Assembly (NCBI GenBank): GCA_031002005.1
Contig: CM061919.1
Coordinates: 171,785,121-171,849,120 of the forward strand
Length of the DNA stretch: 64,000 nucleotides
From: Vandiemenella viatica
Lineage: Eukaryota > Arthropoda > Insecta > Orthoptera > Morabidae
Direction: 5' to 3'
The notes below the pieces were generated by a model. That model was not told where the DNA came from. It worked only from the letters and a program-made list of their open reading frames with translations, and made no database searches. Position numbers and translations under genes: made by a program. This document shows, in pieces, positions 1-13,100 of the stretch (the stretch's first letter is position 1; every line of letters begins with the position of its first letter).

Positions 1-507
1 CGACAATCAGCAATAATCCATTTTCAAAAACTTAATTACCGGACAAATGCTTAAACTTTTTACTAAAACCACTATATGTGCGAAATCGTCTCAATTAGTG
101 CTATCTACTGATGTAATTTTTAATTTAATATCTCTTTTAATAAAAAAGCTTATTTTTTCTCTTAATTAAAACTACTAATTAAACTTGGCCAAATTACTTA
201 ATTTTACTGCCAAAATGTCGGGGACAGTGCTGACTACAGCTGGTGATAAAAGTTCGGTTTTCGCTTTACTCAATTTAAAGATATTGCAAATCTTAGAATT
301 TCTACTTTTCCGATCGCGTGTTTCAAAACATGAACAAAACTAAATATCTCTTAAACCAAACGTTTCTCAATATGATAATTACACTTTAAAATGATTTTTA
401 TGGCGAATTGTTACTGTGAGCAAGATTACAGGGAAATTCCTTTTAGCTGAAAACTATACTATTCTCAAAATTTCTAAGTCCCGCCTAAGCAAAACTAGAA
501 TTTGCCA
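1..507. other. AT-rich intronic sequence, nothing firm
   Basis: The first bases (caatcagcaataatcca) resemble a stretch at about 60708 (caatcatcaataatcca), suggesting an old dispersed repeat. No gene or exon is visible on either strand. Confidence 0.3.
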
Positions 508-827
508 AACGATATTCATGTGAATCTCAGTTAGTAGGCTATATGCAAGATATCTCAGATTAAATGGTCAAGGAAAGTCAAACTGATAGTGAAGCTCTAG
601 ATCTTTCCGAGGAATTTGACTGAGTGAGCCATGATTTTAAATATGATAAATACCAATGGAGTACATGAAAAACTGAGTCGCTGGGTAGAGGAATTCTTAA
701 AAGATAGAAAGCAAAGAGAAAGATATGAAATGCAGTGGTGAAAGTTTAATTTGATATAAGTATTGCAACCATTGCTATTCATTATTATAATTAATGGATG
801 TTTAAATGGATTACAGTCAGAAGTTAG

Positions 828-1083
828 TTTGGGTGTGTGGAGACTTTACTGGCATAATGATGCAGTGTAAGCTCCTTGGGTGTCAAGTTGGTAGGTGTCA
901 TAGTAACACAACATTTCAACAGCTAGCTCTGCTGTCATCATCTGGTGTCAAGTAGTTTCCAGATGTTACAAGTCACAGCAAGATTGTAATATACGGAAGC
1001 TACTTAATATTGGCTGAAGACAGCAGAGACAGCTGTCAAAAGATTTGCTTGTATGACATCCAGTTGGAAACCAAAGAAGTTTA
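828..1083. mobile_element. 256-bp inverted-arm insertion with 10-bp target duplication
   Basis: The insert interrupts the LINE relic exactly between two copies of CAGAAGTTAG (818-827 and 1084-1093). It contains imperfect inverted arms (about 889-948 and 1010-1066) with the motif GATGACAGCAGAG...CAGCTGT.GAAA. That resembles the terminal repeats of Penelope-like elements, as do other insertions in this window. No ORF is present. The boundary is certain because the uninterrupted LINE sequence is known from the other copy; the Penelope link is inference. Confidence 0.6.
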
Positions 1084-1214
1084 CAGAAGTTAGATTGTTC
1101 GCAGACGACATAGTGTTAAATAATAGGGTCAAAATGGAAGAGGACTGAACGTCTGCAGGGTGTTCTGAACAAGGTACCCAGATGGGCATGTCAGCCAGAA
1201 TGGAATAAATATAT

Positions 1215-2484
1215 GAGGAGGTACCAAAAATAACTGGAGCTTGTGTAGTACGCGTTTCTGCTGCTAGGCGTTTATAGTGCAGCTCACTGCTACCTGTGTT
1301 GTTGACCTGGCTTGTTCTGTTAATCTCGAGTGATGGTTTTTGCTAGCGCTGTTTTGTTATCGTTTCATTTTTGATGTGGCAAGCTTAAGTGCAGTTGTGA
1401 AATTTACTTTTCTACTCAGTAAAAATGCTGCTGAAACTGTTTTAATGTTGAAAACATCTTACAAAGATGATGCTATGGGAAAAAATCAAGTCTACAAGTG
1501 GCTGCTCAGTTTAAAAATAGCGACATGTCGATTGATGACAAACCTCATTCTGGACGTCCATCAACTGCCAGAATCGAACAAATTTTGAAAAAATTCAAGA
1601 GCTTGTGCTCTCAGACTGTTGGCAGACAATTGATTAACTGTCAGAGATTAGTGGGTTATCTTGGAGCTCATTTCAGCGAATTTTAACCGAAGATTTGGGA
1701 ATGAAAATGGTTGCTGCCAAGTTTGTTCCTCGGGCTCTGACTGACAATCAAAAAGAACATGTCATGCTTTGAAACAACAGCTTCAAATTGATCCAGATTT
1801 TCTGTCAAAGGTCATTACTGGTGATGAGTCATGGTGCTATGGTTACGACTCAGAAACAAAGCAACAGTCAAGCCAATGGAAGACGTCATTGTCACCGCAT
1901 TCCAAATCAAAAATGTCATCAAGTCAAACATTAAAACAATTCTCATTTCCTTTTTTTGATGCCAAGGGCATAGTTCATTCAGGTTTTGTTCCCCCACACC
2001 AGACTATCAACCAAACCTTTTATTTGGAAGTTTTAAGAAGATTACGCAACAGTGTTTGTCAAAAGAACCCGATTTGTGACAGACAGGACACCAGTTCTTC
2101 CACCACGAAAATGCACCTGCACACACAGCCGTCTCTGTTAGGCAGTATTCAGCTACAAATGGCATGGTTCCACTGCCCCACGCACCTTACTCACCTCACC
2201 TGGATCCATGTGACTTTTCTTATTTCCACATGAAACGGGGCATGAAAGGACACCTATTTGACAACATTGAAGAGGTCAAGAAAAAAATGAGAGAAGAACT
2301 ATTAGCCATTACTAAAGATGACTACAGGAAATTTTTTAACAGTGGAAGCACCAGTTGGACAAATGTATTAGTTGTAATGGAGAGTATTTTGAAGGGGATG
2401 GGGTTGTTTTGTAAAAAAAATTGAAAATATATAGCTTTTAAAATAATTCCTTTTTTTTTTTTTTTTTTTTTTGGGGTACCCCTC
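1215..2484 (+). mobile_element. Mariner-like transposon, degraded (DD34D)
   Basis: The ends are TGAGGAGGTACCAAAAATAAC on the left and a poly-T then GGGGTACCCCTCA on the right, an imperfect inverted repeat. The transposase runs on the plus strand in several frames. It includes SIDDKPHSGRPSTAR (the HTH linker), VITGDESWCYGYD...QSSQW with the first catalytic D, HHENAPAHTA and PYSPHLDPCDFSYF. The second catalytic D is replaced by E (HHDNAP expected), and the third D (PCD) is kept 34 residues later. At least three frameshifts and the D-to-E change make it inactive. It is inserted in the CR1-like LINE relic; the TA duplication is not clean. Confidence 0.82.
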
Positions 2485-2734
2485 ATTCATGCCAAGAAGA
2501 TTCAGATTATTAGGCACACAGATAAGAAACAATATATTGTTTATAGAGTGGGGAAAGAACTGTTTGTTTAAGACCTAAAGTGTAAAATCTAGGAATAATA
2601 TTTTATGTTATTCTAACCACATGACACACTGGGCGGATGGTAGAAAGAGGTTTCAAAATTCTTTATTTAATGGAGAGGGTGATAAGTGAAGCAATTTTTT
2701 TTGGGAGGGGGGGTGTATGTAGATTCAGTCAGAT

Positions 2735-2835
2735 CATTGGTTGGTAAATTAATAATCACTTCCCTTGGTAATTTATTCCATTCCCTGACTTCCTAATCTA
2801 TAAAAGAAAACTTATGCCTGAAATGAAGAGAGAAG
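2735..2835 (-). repeat. Fragment of the CR1-like LINE 3' region, minus strand
   Basis: The sequence cccttggtaatttattccattccctgac and atgcctgaaatgaag match 27503-27585 of the large CR1-like element in the same relative order. It lies in opposite orientation to the relic just before it, so it is a separate insertion or an inversion. Confidence 0.5.
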
Positions 2836-3179
2836 TAAGGACCCTAAAAATTAATCTGAACTACCATTTTCTTAAATAATGAAAAAAATCTCAAATAATA
2901 TCTTTTGTGACCTGTCTCAACCATTTTACCAATTAAGGAAGTAATTGTGCGATGTTTAATTAAACATTCATGTTAGAGTGGAATGATGAGAGAAATCTGA
3001 TAATTTTACTTATCTAAATAGTGTCTTTTCAACCGATTCTTTTAATCTTATTAAAAAGGAAGAACTGTAATAACATGTCTGTTTGTACCAGACATTTAAT
3101 ATTTTACTTGCAAAAAAAAAATTTCGAAGAACCAAAGTTTGGTAAATTACTGCAATTCTAATGAACTTAAATAGTTTAC
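2836..3179. other. Sequence left of SYCP2-like exon 5, nothing recognised
   Basis: This is AT-rich and, in gene orientation, is the start of the intron downstream of exon 5 (donor GTAAAC at 3174-3179). I see no further exon or repeat. Confidence 0.45.
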
Positions 3180-3293
3180 CTGAGGTTTCTCAACTCTTTT
3201 TTTCCCTGCAAATACTCTGTCACATGCAATTGTAAAAACTCTTGAGTATTCTTTATGCAGAAAATTAATCATGTTAATGATTTTACGAGCTTC
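3180..3293 (-). CDS. SYCP2-like: SYCP2-like exon 5 (38 codons)
   Basis: A pyrimidine-rich acceptor (tttttttttccag) is followed by 38 open codons in phase 0: EARKIINMINFLHKEYSRVF, TIACDRVFAGKKRVEKPQ, ending CAG|GTAAAC. The stretch NMINFLHKEYSRVFTIAC fits SYCP2's LVNGMLGDKRRVFTFPC at the same place after the GDY exon. The next exon should lie left of base 1; I found no candidate in 1-3179. Confidence 0.7.
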
Positions 3294-4156
3294 CTGGAAA
3301 AAAAAGTACAATATGAAAAAAAACTGTTTTCATTACAACACCGGAAAAAATTGTTTTCATTATAACACCGGTGAAATAATGTATGGAGAATCATGCATGT
3401 AGCTTAGGAAACGCACCACAAGAAACAAATAACAAACATACAAGCGTCACCTTCCAGAGTAATAAATGCTGTTAAGCCCTGAAATTATTTTCACAAAATT
3501 ACTAAACCCTGAATATGATTTGCTATCCTGATTTTAGGGTAAGTCTTCCATTATAAGATTTCAAAATAAGATGGGATAGGAAGAAGTGGAACTCAACAAT
3601 AGGGCCTTTAGGGAATGGCTCAAGCAGGAGACAAGGGATGACTATGTGAAGAAAAAGGAGAAGGCCAAAACAATAGTAATGGAAGAAAGGAGGAAGTGCT
3701 GGAGAAATGGACCAACATGAGGGAAGAAAACAGCAAAGGAAATAAGAAAGTACTACATAGTATGGTAAAAAGGAAGAGGAAGGAACAGATAGAAAACGTC
3801 AACATGCTGGATAAGGATTGAAAGGAAATAAACAGCTCAGAAAGACTAAAAAGGATGTGGAAGGAGCATTTTGAAGCTTTACTGAACCCAGATTGGTCAC
3901 AGGATGATACAGTTGTTCAGGAGAAGCAGGAAAAAACAGCCATGTAGGAGAGAAAGAGAAGGATCTATCTTGGGAAGAAGTGGAAAAAGCTCTGGGTAAT
4001 ATGAAGGGTGGAAAGGCACCAGGTATCGATGAAGTGAGCGTGGAAATGAGTAGTAGGAGTAGTAGGAAAGCAGTGGCTATACCGTGTGATGAGAAAGGTA
4101 TGGAATCAGGGCGCAACTCCTGAAGACTGGAAAAAAGGAATAATTATACCTATATT

Positions 4157-4190
<34 letters not shown>

Positions 4191-7100
4191 AGCGGGAAGG
4201 AGTTTAAAAACGATAGAGGTATTACACTGATGTTTCACTGTGCCAAAGTGTATGGGAAGATCATTGGAAAAAAGGATATGCGACAGGATGGAAAAAGGGC
4301 TAAGGGAAGAGCAGTATGGCTTCAGATCAGGGAGAATGACAGTAGACCTGATATTTGCTATGAGGCAGCGGCAGGAAAAACATAATGAGTATGGAAAGGA
4401 TCTACTGTTGGTATTTCTTGATATTGAGAAAGCATATGATTGTGTATACAGGAGTAAGGTATGTAAGGTCTTGGAGAAGAGGGGAACCATCAGGAGAGTG
4501 ACAGAACTGTACCAAGGAAGTGTGAGCTATGTGAAAGTAGGGAAAGGAAGAACAGATTGCCTGGAACAAAGGAATGGACTAAAACAACAAAGTGGCCTAT
4601 AACCACTACTCTTCATTGAAATCAATGATGAAATAATGCAGAAGGTGGAACATGAACATGAAGGTGATCGGTTTGCGGATGATCTGGGGAGGTGATGAAG
4701 AGGAAGTGCAGCAGTAGGTGGATGTACGGACAGACAGTGTTGAGAAATATGGCCTGAAATTTAATATAAAGAAATGTGAGTACATGGTAACAACCAGAAA
4801 GAAGAATAGGTTAACCCAGGGAATTGTGATGGCAGGGGAACAACCAAAGAAGGTAAGCAGGTTCAAGTACTTGGGGAGTGTATTAGAGGAATGTGGAGGA
4901 AATGATTGCACAATAAAGTGAAAGAGGAAGACAAGCAGAGGCGTTTCTAAGGAGCATTAGAAGCCTGATATGGAATTAAGATGTGCCACAGAGAAGCAAG
5001 AGAGTAAGTTATCATACATACTATGTGCCTATCTTCACTTATGCTGCTTAAACATGGCAATGAAGAAGCAGGTCATCACCAGAGTACAAGCAAGCGATAT
5101 GAAGTTTTTAAGAGGTAGAATTGGAGTTACTTAAATGGACAGAATGAGGAATGAAGTGATTAGATGCACCATAAAAGAGGAACCTCTACAGGAAATGATA
5201 GAGAGGACCAGACTGAGATGGTATGGACATGTAAAAAGAAAGGAGGTTCAGAGAATCCCAAGAAAAATCCCTGAAATTAAGATGCATGGTAAACAACCCA
5301 GAGGAATACCAAAAGATGGATGGTTGAAAGGAGTGGAGGAGTGTGTACGGAAGAGAGGAGAGGACTGGAATGAAGTGGTGACAGAGAGGTGGTGGGATGA
5401 AAGAAGGAAATGGAGTGGCTTGTGTATGTAGCAGAACCAGTCAGAGGCTGGAAACTGTTGAGGACAATGATGATGGGATGAGAAAAATATCGTAATTCAT
5501 TACAGATGAAGGCAGGAGGGCCAGGCGAACACAAAACACGTGAACACACTTTACAATATTTTGATTAATGGCCTTACATATGTAGGAGGTGAGACATATG
5601 GGAGGGAAAAAGATGTGCACACATCCAGACCTACCATGTGAATGCTTATGGCAGATTCATTGTCACCATTATCCAATAGGCAATTTTAGTAAGATAATTG
5701 TTATGCTCATTCAACCACTGTTAGAAAATTTTATTCAGTTCTGTATAATTTATTTGGCAATTTACTTTCACACCTGCTTGCCCATTCCATGATTTTCTTC
5801 TTGTTAATCTTAAAATTATTTCAGTGCAATATCACCACCAAACTAGTTTTTCAATTGTAAAAATTTTAATTTTAGATTCGTTTAGCATATCTGGTAACTG
5901 ATATTAACAAAGTAGATGATGACTGTTAGAATATCTATTGGAAAATCCGGACTCTTTTACTTACAAAGGTAAGATATAATCCAATACTTGCAGTTTATAA
6001 TGTACTAGCAGAGCGTCCGGTCTAATTGGGACTAGTTTACTCGAACACTATTTTTAGATTTCCATTGTGAACCAAGTGTACCAAGTTTCATTAACTTGGG
6101 ACCAGTCATTTCCAGAAGAAAATACTGATATACCCAAACAATTGCTAAAAATAATTTCAAGATTTACAACAGCAAGGTTTATATTGAACACATTTTTATC
6201 ACATTAATTTATAAATTCAATATCTGCACAATCAACAGACCACAAAATACAAATTAATGGCACGATTTAATGCTATTGGAAGTAACATTTTTCTAACACT
6301 AAAATAAACAGAAAAAATAATCAACAATACTTACTGCATCATAATTCTGTGAAGAAAACTTTGAAAATGTTATTACAAATTCTTCATTTTTCACTGAATA
6401 TTTGGCAATATTGGCTAATAGATCAGGATTTGTTGTTGTAAAACGTATAATCACTTCAATTATGTATGACTGTATCATATAGTCGCCATAAGTATGTAGT
6501 TTCTGTAACAGGATGCATCTGGAACCATAAAGTACTAAATTTAATTTGAAAGGAAAAAATATTTAACATTTCATAGGTGTTCATCCAGCTAATTCTATCA
6601 AAAACAAAGTTTCAGTAGCTACCTCTAGCTTCAAAAGGGGGGGAAAAAATCAACAGAGTTAGTAATGTAATTATTCAATTTGCAATAACTACCTGACCTA
6701 ATGGAAATATCATGTCTTGTCAAAACTATCCAGCTGAACACCTGTGAAGGCTATATCAAAGCAGTATTCTTGGAAATACTCTAGCCTCCCAACATTTCAG
6801 TTCAGTTAAAGTCAAACATTTCAGGCTCATGTATCACAAAATTGCAACAACTTATTTTACAGTTGTTTCAAATATACAATTTACATTATTGTATCAGTTT
6901 ATTGTAATCTTTCTACTAAATTTCATTTTTTTTCTTATAAAAATATTTGAAAGGAGATATAAGCTTTTTATGATTTACTATCTTATTATAAATGTTCAGA
7001 TCACCATAATCACTAATATCCACTTTCCAAAGCCTAATAATTGTATGGGAATAGAAAGAATACCTATACACAATTATAATTACACTTAAATTCCCCAATC

Positions 7101-10100
7101 TTATCAACCCTATCACTGTAACATGAATACACTGTGGTTGGAAGTACAGTAGAACTCCAATTATCCGAACTACGGCTATCCGAATCGCTGAATATCCTAA
7201 TCGCTTTTTAGATATAGGAGAGTGTGTGGTGTGTAATTCGTCAGACCCTAGGTATGAAATTTTAAATGATGATGAACATATTGAAATAATGAGAGAAGAA
7301 ATTGTTGAGAAAGAAGATGACCTTAATGTCGAAGTTGAAGCAGACATGGGACCATCAGCTAGTCAAGCATTTGCTGGCCTTGAAACTGCATTTAAGTGGA
7401 TGGAGCTTCAGCCTGAGTGTGACCACATGCAACTTCTCACTGTCAAGTGGAAGCGCAACTTGGCTGTCCGAAAGCGGATAAAAACACAGTCAAACAGCTT
7501 ACTTTGAGCGAGATGTTCAGCAAGCAATGACTTTTATTTACAGTACGGTACGTACATACCATACTAACGTACAGCAGTTGTAAGTACGCTTAACATGTAA
7601 AAGTGTTGCCTTTTCATTTAATAAATTAAGAGCTCTTTCTCTTTAAAAACAGTTTTTTTCTCTGATTTTCTACATACATAAAATAATTAATTTTAATAGA
7701 CTCTTTTTTCAAGATAAATCCAATTATCAGAATTTTTGATTATCCGAATGGGGTCCAGTCCCAATTGATTTGGATAGTTGAAGTTCCACTGTATTTGATT
7801 GCAGTCATGAATAAGTGTAGGTGGTTATACATAATAAATTCAAGTGGAATGTATGTTATCTGTAAGTCAGAGTAACTTAGCCCAAACAAATAATCACGTC
7901 TGACGCTTCGGTAAAAATCCATGGAAATGTATCACACTTCTCAACATTTTCTTAATAGTCATCAATCCTCTGCAATACAGATTTTATACATCACAGCTGC
8001 ATTGTATGTCATAATGTACTAGAGTTTTATAGCCTATCTCTTATAACCAATCATGGCAGACGTTTGAAGTTTGTTTCGTGAGTCAAAATCAAGAAATACG
8101 TCCCCTTAGTGCACTCTTAACTGTTATAACCAAGTAGTCCATGATTTTGACAGTAATAATAATTGAACTTCTTATTTTATACCTATGTGCAAGCAACTTC
8201 ATTTCCTTCACTAGACACATCCTCTTATATAAAATGCTAATCTGGAGTATGCGTACGTCGTCTATAGCTACTACAGCTATTGGCTAGATAACGGTCATGT
8301 GCCAGCCATTACTCGCCAATCAACAGCCACCATATTACATTCTTTCCATCATTTTGCTTTTTGTTTATTTACAACTAGATGCAGAAATTCATGTAAGGAG
8401 ATGGGGATTCAATATTTATGCTATTTTATCTGTATCAGTTGGACGCAGAAATTCCTTTAAGGAGAAGGGAATTCAATATTTAGGCTATTTTATCTGTATC
8501 AGTTATAAGGACTAGGTTAAACCATAATCAAAGAATTTTTTTGGCATACGATAAGAAACAATTAAGTTTATTAAAAACTCGGAGAAACGTACGTAATGCG
8601 AAATGTATTAGTCAAATAAACAGTTATCTGTTTTTTAAATTACAGTCTCTGTCATCTAAAGTAAAATGTATTTATTTATGTAAAATCCTAACCAAATACT
8701 CTGATAGTCTAAACAGAGTAACATATTCATATAATGAAAGATATCATTAAAAATGACTTATTCATTTCTCCTTATAAGCTTTTCCAGAATAAATTCCTAC
8801 TACCATCATAGGTGATATCCATCATTATTCATATGAAGGTAATAGAAACTATGATTTTGGAATGCCGATATTAGTAGAAGTTGTGGTTTTTTACAATATA
8901 ATTCATTCTGAAATCAGTTTTTAAACAATGTAAACTGCTTTCATAAGCTTTATCTATGTTACTGAAGGTACTAATTGATGTGAATGGAAGAAGTTCCATA
9001 TTTAGTGTGCTGAATTGTGCCTGGACCAAGAATAAAACTGATATTACATGGTATAGCAAACGTTTTTGGGATTCCCAATTTCCATCGTCAGTAGTTCAGT
9101 TGAAGTTATTACTGTATTGTTATTTGAACTGCTAACAAAATATGCAGAACATCATAAAATTAAGGTTATGAGCAGTATGTAATAACAATTCTGCATAATT
9201 AACTAGCTGCAAAAATGTATCACTCAAGTAAATGACAGTTATCCGTTATTGATATTATACTTTCCGTCATTTAAAGTAAAATGCATTTATTTAAATAAAT
9301 CAGGATTACTGGCAATTCCACCAGAAATTGGCGTCATAACAATGCCGTGGTCAAACACAAGAATCCTCTAGAAATACTTTCCGAAGTACATTTAACTGTG
9401 CTATGCTTGTCCAGGCTGTATTGCAACCTAATTTCTGCTTGAAAATAATGGTCTATCTGTATTACAACGGAATTACTGCTTAAAAATAATGTCTCGTGAT
9501 TGACTACAGCAGTATTACGACCTTATATTAAGTTATTTTGGCGGAAGCGCGATCTCCAGTAGACCCAATCGTTAATCGTTTTTCCATACGAGATTTCCAG
9601 AATAAATTCCTATTACCACCATAGGTGATGCCCGTCATTATTCATATGAGGGTATTAGAAGCTATGATTTCCGAATATACTAATGGTGGAGGTTGTGGTT
9701 AAGTTGACCAGAATCGCAACTGACACATTTTGTTACAGCATAATTCATTCCGAAATCAGTTTTACAAACCATTTAAACTGCTTTCATAAGCGCAATGTTA
9801 CTAAAGGTATTAATTAATGTGGGTGGAGTAGTTCCATAATTAACGTGCAGAATTGTGCCTGGACCAGGAATAAAACTGATATTACATGGATAGCAAACGT
9901 TTTTGGGATTCCATTTTTTTTTATATTTTCACTGGTTTTATACTTCCGTCGTCAATAATTCAGCAGAAGTTACTACTGTATTGTTATGTGAATTGCAAAT
10001 GAAATATGTATAACATTACAAAATCAAGGCCATTAGTATTATGTAATAATACTGTATAATTAACCAACCGCAAAAAAAATGAACTGTCAGAATATTGCAT

Positions 10101-13100
10101 TCAAACAGTCATTTTTGATGGGCTCAAAACTAGTTACTTATAACTGATTACATTTTAAGTTGTTATTTATCATACCAACAAACACACACACACATTTTCA
10201 AATGAACAATTCTTGTATATACATAGAGGTCTTCCCTGCAAAAATGCAATTTTGCAAAAACAAGAGTAATTCTTTTATTCGGCATCTCAGAAATGGCTTT
10301 AAGCCATCCCATAGAAGTTTCAGGCATCAGTAAGAGTATTAATTTCTGTTAGTTTCTCTTTGGTTAGAGCAAGGAACTGCGCACAAATTTCAGAAATGTC
10401 TTTAATGATTGGATGAAATTTCATATGCAGATAATGTTTTGCCTTAAGGTGTTTTCCCTAAAAAAAAACGCATTTTACAAAAAAAGAGAGCGTTTCTTGT
10501 ATTTAATATCTCGGAAACGTCATCTTGTAGGAGTTTGAGATACCAGTAAGCTTGAAGTGGCTTTATATGTTTGGATGATAACCATAAAGTGAAACTGAAT
10601 AAAATCCACACCCATCCTTCACAATGTTCTCTGGGTGATACAGGGTTAAAGACCAAAAAATTTCTATGTCATTCGTATTTTTGTCTTTTTTATGAGTTCG
10701 CCATATCAAACCTGTAACTCCTTTTTGCTACTTAGTTCCTATTAATTCATTGTTACTATATAATAATGAGCAGAAAGATATTTTAAGGCAATGAAACTGA
10801 TGAAGGAAAGGGAAATAAGACCTGGTAACACAGATGATGGAGGCTGGCAATGAAGAACACAAAAGAGACAAACACAAATAATGCAATATTTCAGTGTTGA
10901 ACATTATTCTTGCATGTAGGTGAGACACTAGGCGGAGTCAGATGTGCGCACACCAATGTCTGTTTTTTGAATGGAGGACACAAGTTGTATGGCCTGGGTG
11001 GCATAGGTGGTGGTGAAGGTGGGCAAGACAGTACCTAATCGATAATGCTGGAGGCATACTGTCATAAACTTCAAGTAGGAAAGATAAGATCTATAATAGT
11101 AAGTGCTGAGTCTATTGGGAGAGTATTATTATTATTATTATTACTTGTGGCTTTACACCTCGTCAACATTGATGTCATTAGAGGCGGGACAGGACTGGGG
11201 GACAAGGAACGGGAAGGAATTCGGCCATGGCCTTTTGTAGGAAGCATCCCGGCATTAACCTGGAGTGATCTGGGGAAACTATTGAAAACCAAAATCTGGA
11301 TGCCCGAACCAGAGCATTAACCACTCACCCACCACGCTCCATGAGAGTATTATTGAAGAGCCAGGAGGGCACATGGTGTCAAGAATATTTTGGTCAGCTA
11401 GTTCCCCCATTAGCAAAATTGTGGTGCCAGAGAAAACTGATAGACCCTACTGCAAAACAGTTGTTGAAATTATTCGACTTGTAGGACTTGGCATGTCATG
11501 TCACCAGAAGATGGGATACACTGGTGGTATACACTGTTTGCTTATGGCCATTCATTCTGATGATGAATGGGTTGGTGAGGCCCATATATGAACTTGTACA
11601 ATGGAGGTATCCGAGTTGATACATGAGGTGTGTTACGGTGCAAGTAGGTGGTGCTGAAAGATTTAACTTCAACTGTGAAATAATTTATATTAAAATTTGA
11701 AATGCAGTATTTGAATACAGTGAAAGCAATGGATCTCTAAAATTCAACATGGTGATACATATCCATCATTAAGACATGAAAAATATTTTCCTAGCATTAA
11801 TTTATTGTGTCTTTTTGCAATGGCGATAAGCTGAATGTCAAGAACACATAATATAGGTTTATTTTATGTTTTACTACTTGACCCGACAGATGTCCTGTCC
11901 ATTTCAATAAATTTGTTTGTGATGATTTTGTGAATTTGTGAAAAACTGTTGAAAAAGTGTAAACAAAAAAAAATGAGAAAAAAAAATCATATTTTAGAGT
12001 GATCATTGTGTTCATCAATGAATCTGTCCATGGATACTCAATTTGAGGAGGAGTTCATTCAGAAGTACGCCAATAGGAAATTTTACATGACAGATGACTT
12101 CTATCAGCAGTACACAACTGAAATGCTGGAAATGTGTAAGGTACCTGGAACGTGATCAACTTGGAAACAACCAGTTCTGTTCCTAAATTTATGACACAAT
12201 TAAATTAAGTCAGAATTTCATATTAACCAAATGATTTATATTCTTCCATTGCATTTGAAATCCCAGTGAATCTCAAGATGTTTTATTTACAGTGAAGTAA
12301 AATGTACTTTAAGTTTCTCTAGAAATTTCCAATTTTCTGGTAAACTATTCAGATTTTTCTTTCATTAAAAATAGTTTTTCGGACTATTGAGAATGTTTTA
12401 AAAAATTGCCAAATCAGTCCACATAAACAATAGTTTCAGTTCCCCTGAATTTTCCAATTTTTTTCCTCTAAAAATATTATTCAGACATATTTTCATTTTT
12501 TTAAAAAAATTAGTTAAATCAGTCTGGCCCTTCTTCTCAAGTGATGAGCTTACCATCAAACAGTGGAGAAAAATAAAATTTTTAGTTTTTCTCAAATTTA
12601 AAATAGAAATAAGTATTTTCAGTTTTCCAGAATTTTCAAATTTTTCTGGGCAACTTTTCCAATTTTTCTTTCTCTAAAAACCTTGTTTGTGTTGCTGACC
12701 CCTCTGTGTATAGGATCGTGCTATGACTATTGATTGGATGTGCCAGGATGACTGACACGTGGGTTCTAAGCGGTTAATCTACGATGCCCTACGGTGCCGA
12801 CTTGCTTCATGCATCTTCTGCTCTTGAATTCTTCTCTCTTGAACCTATCCTTTTCTTCTCTTGCGCTAGTAAGTAAACATGAGCATCAAGGGTAACTTGT
12901 AACTAGGAGAAGGAGCGGACAGCTACGAGCTACTTGAAATGAAACAATGTTCTTGAAACCCCATTTAATCTGCACTGAACAATAAATCATCTACAGTCAA
13001 TGTTGTACAAGATTTGAGATATTCCATAACCCATACTACTCACCCTAGGGATGAAACTTAGCCCTAAAGTTCATAACTAACAGAGTATGGTAAGGTTGGT

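Larger units (their letters stand above)
508..2695 (+). pseudogene. CR1-like LINE reverse-transcriptase relic, split by two insertions
   Basis: Three pieces, 508-827, 1084-1214 and 2485-2695, follow the same order as the RT gene of the CR1-like element at 27.4-31.2 kb on the other strand. 508-827 corresponds to its SCESQLVGYMQDIS...LQSE section. 1084-1214 holds RLFADDIV and matches the region up to GMKIN. 2485-2695 reads AKKIQIIRHTDKKQYI, corresponding to AKKSQLIRYTNKKQKV there. It carries many stops and frameshifts, so it is an old dead copy. The intervening 828-1083 and 1215-2484 are later insertions. It lies downstream of SYCP2-like exon 5 on that gene's antisense strand. Confidence 0.72.

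Noticed and set aside
5990..6250. SINE/RTE-type repeat near tactagcagagcgtccgg
   Set aside because: Only isolated words match; no head, B box or tail could be placed.
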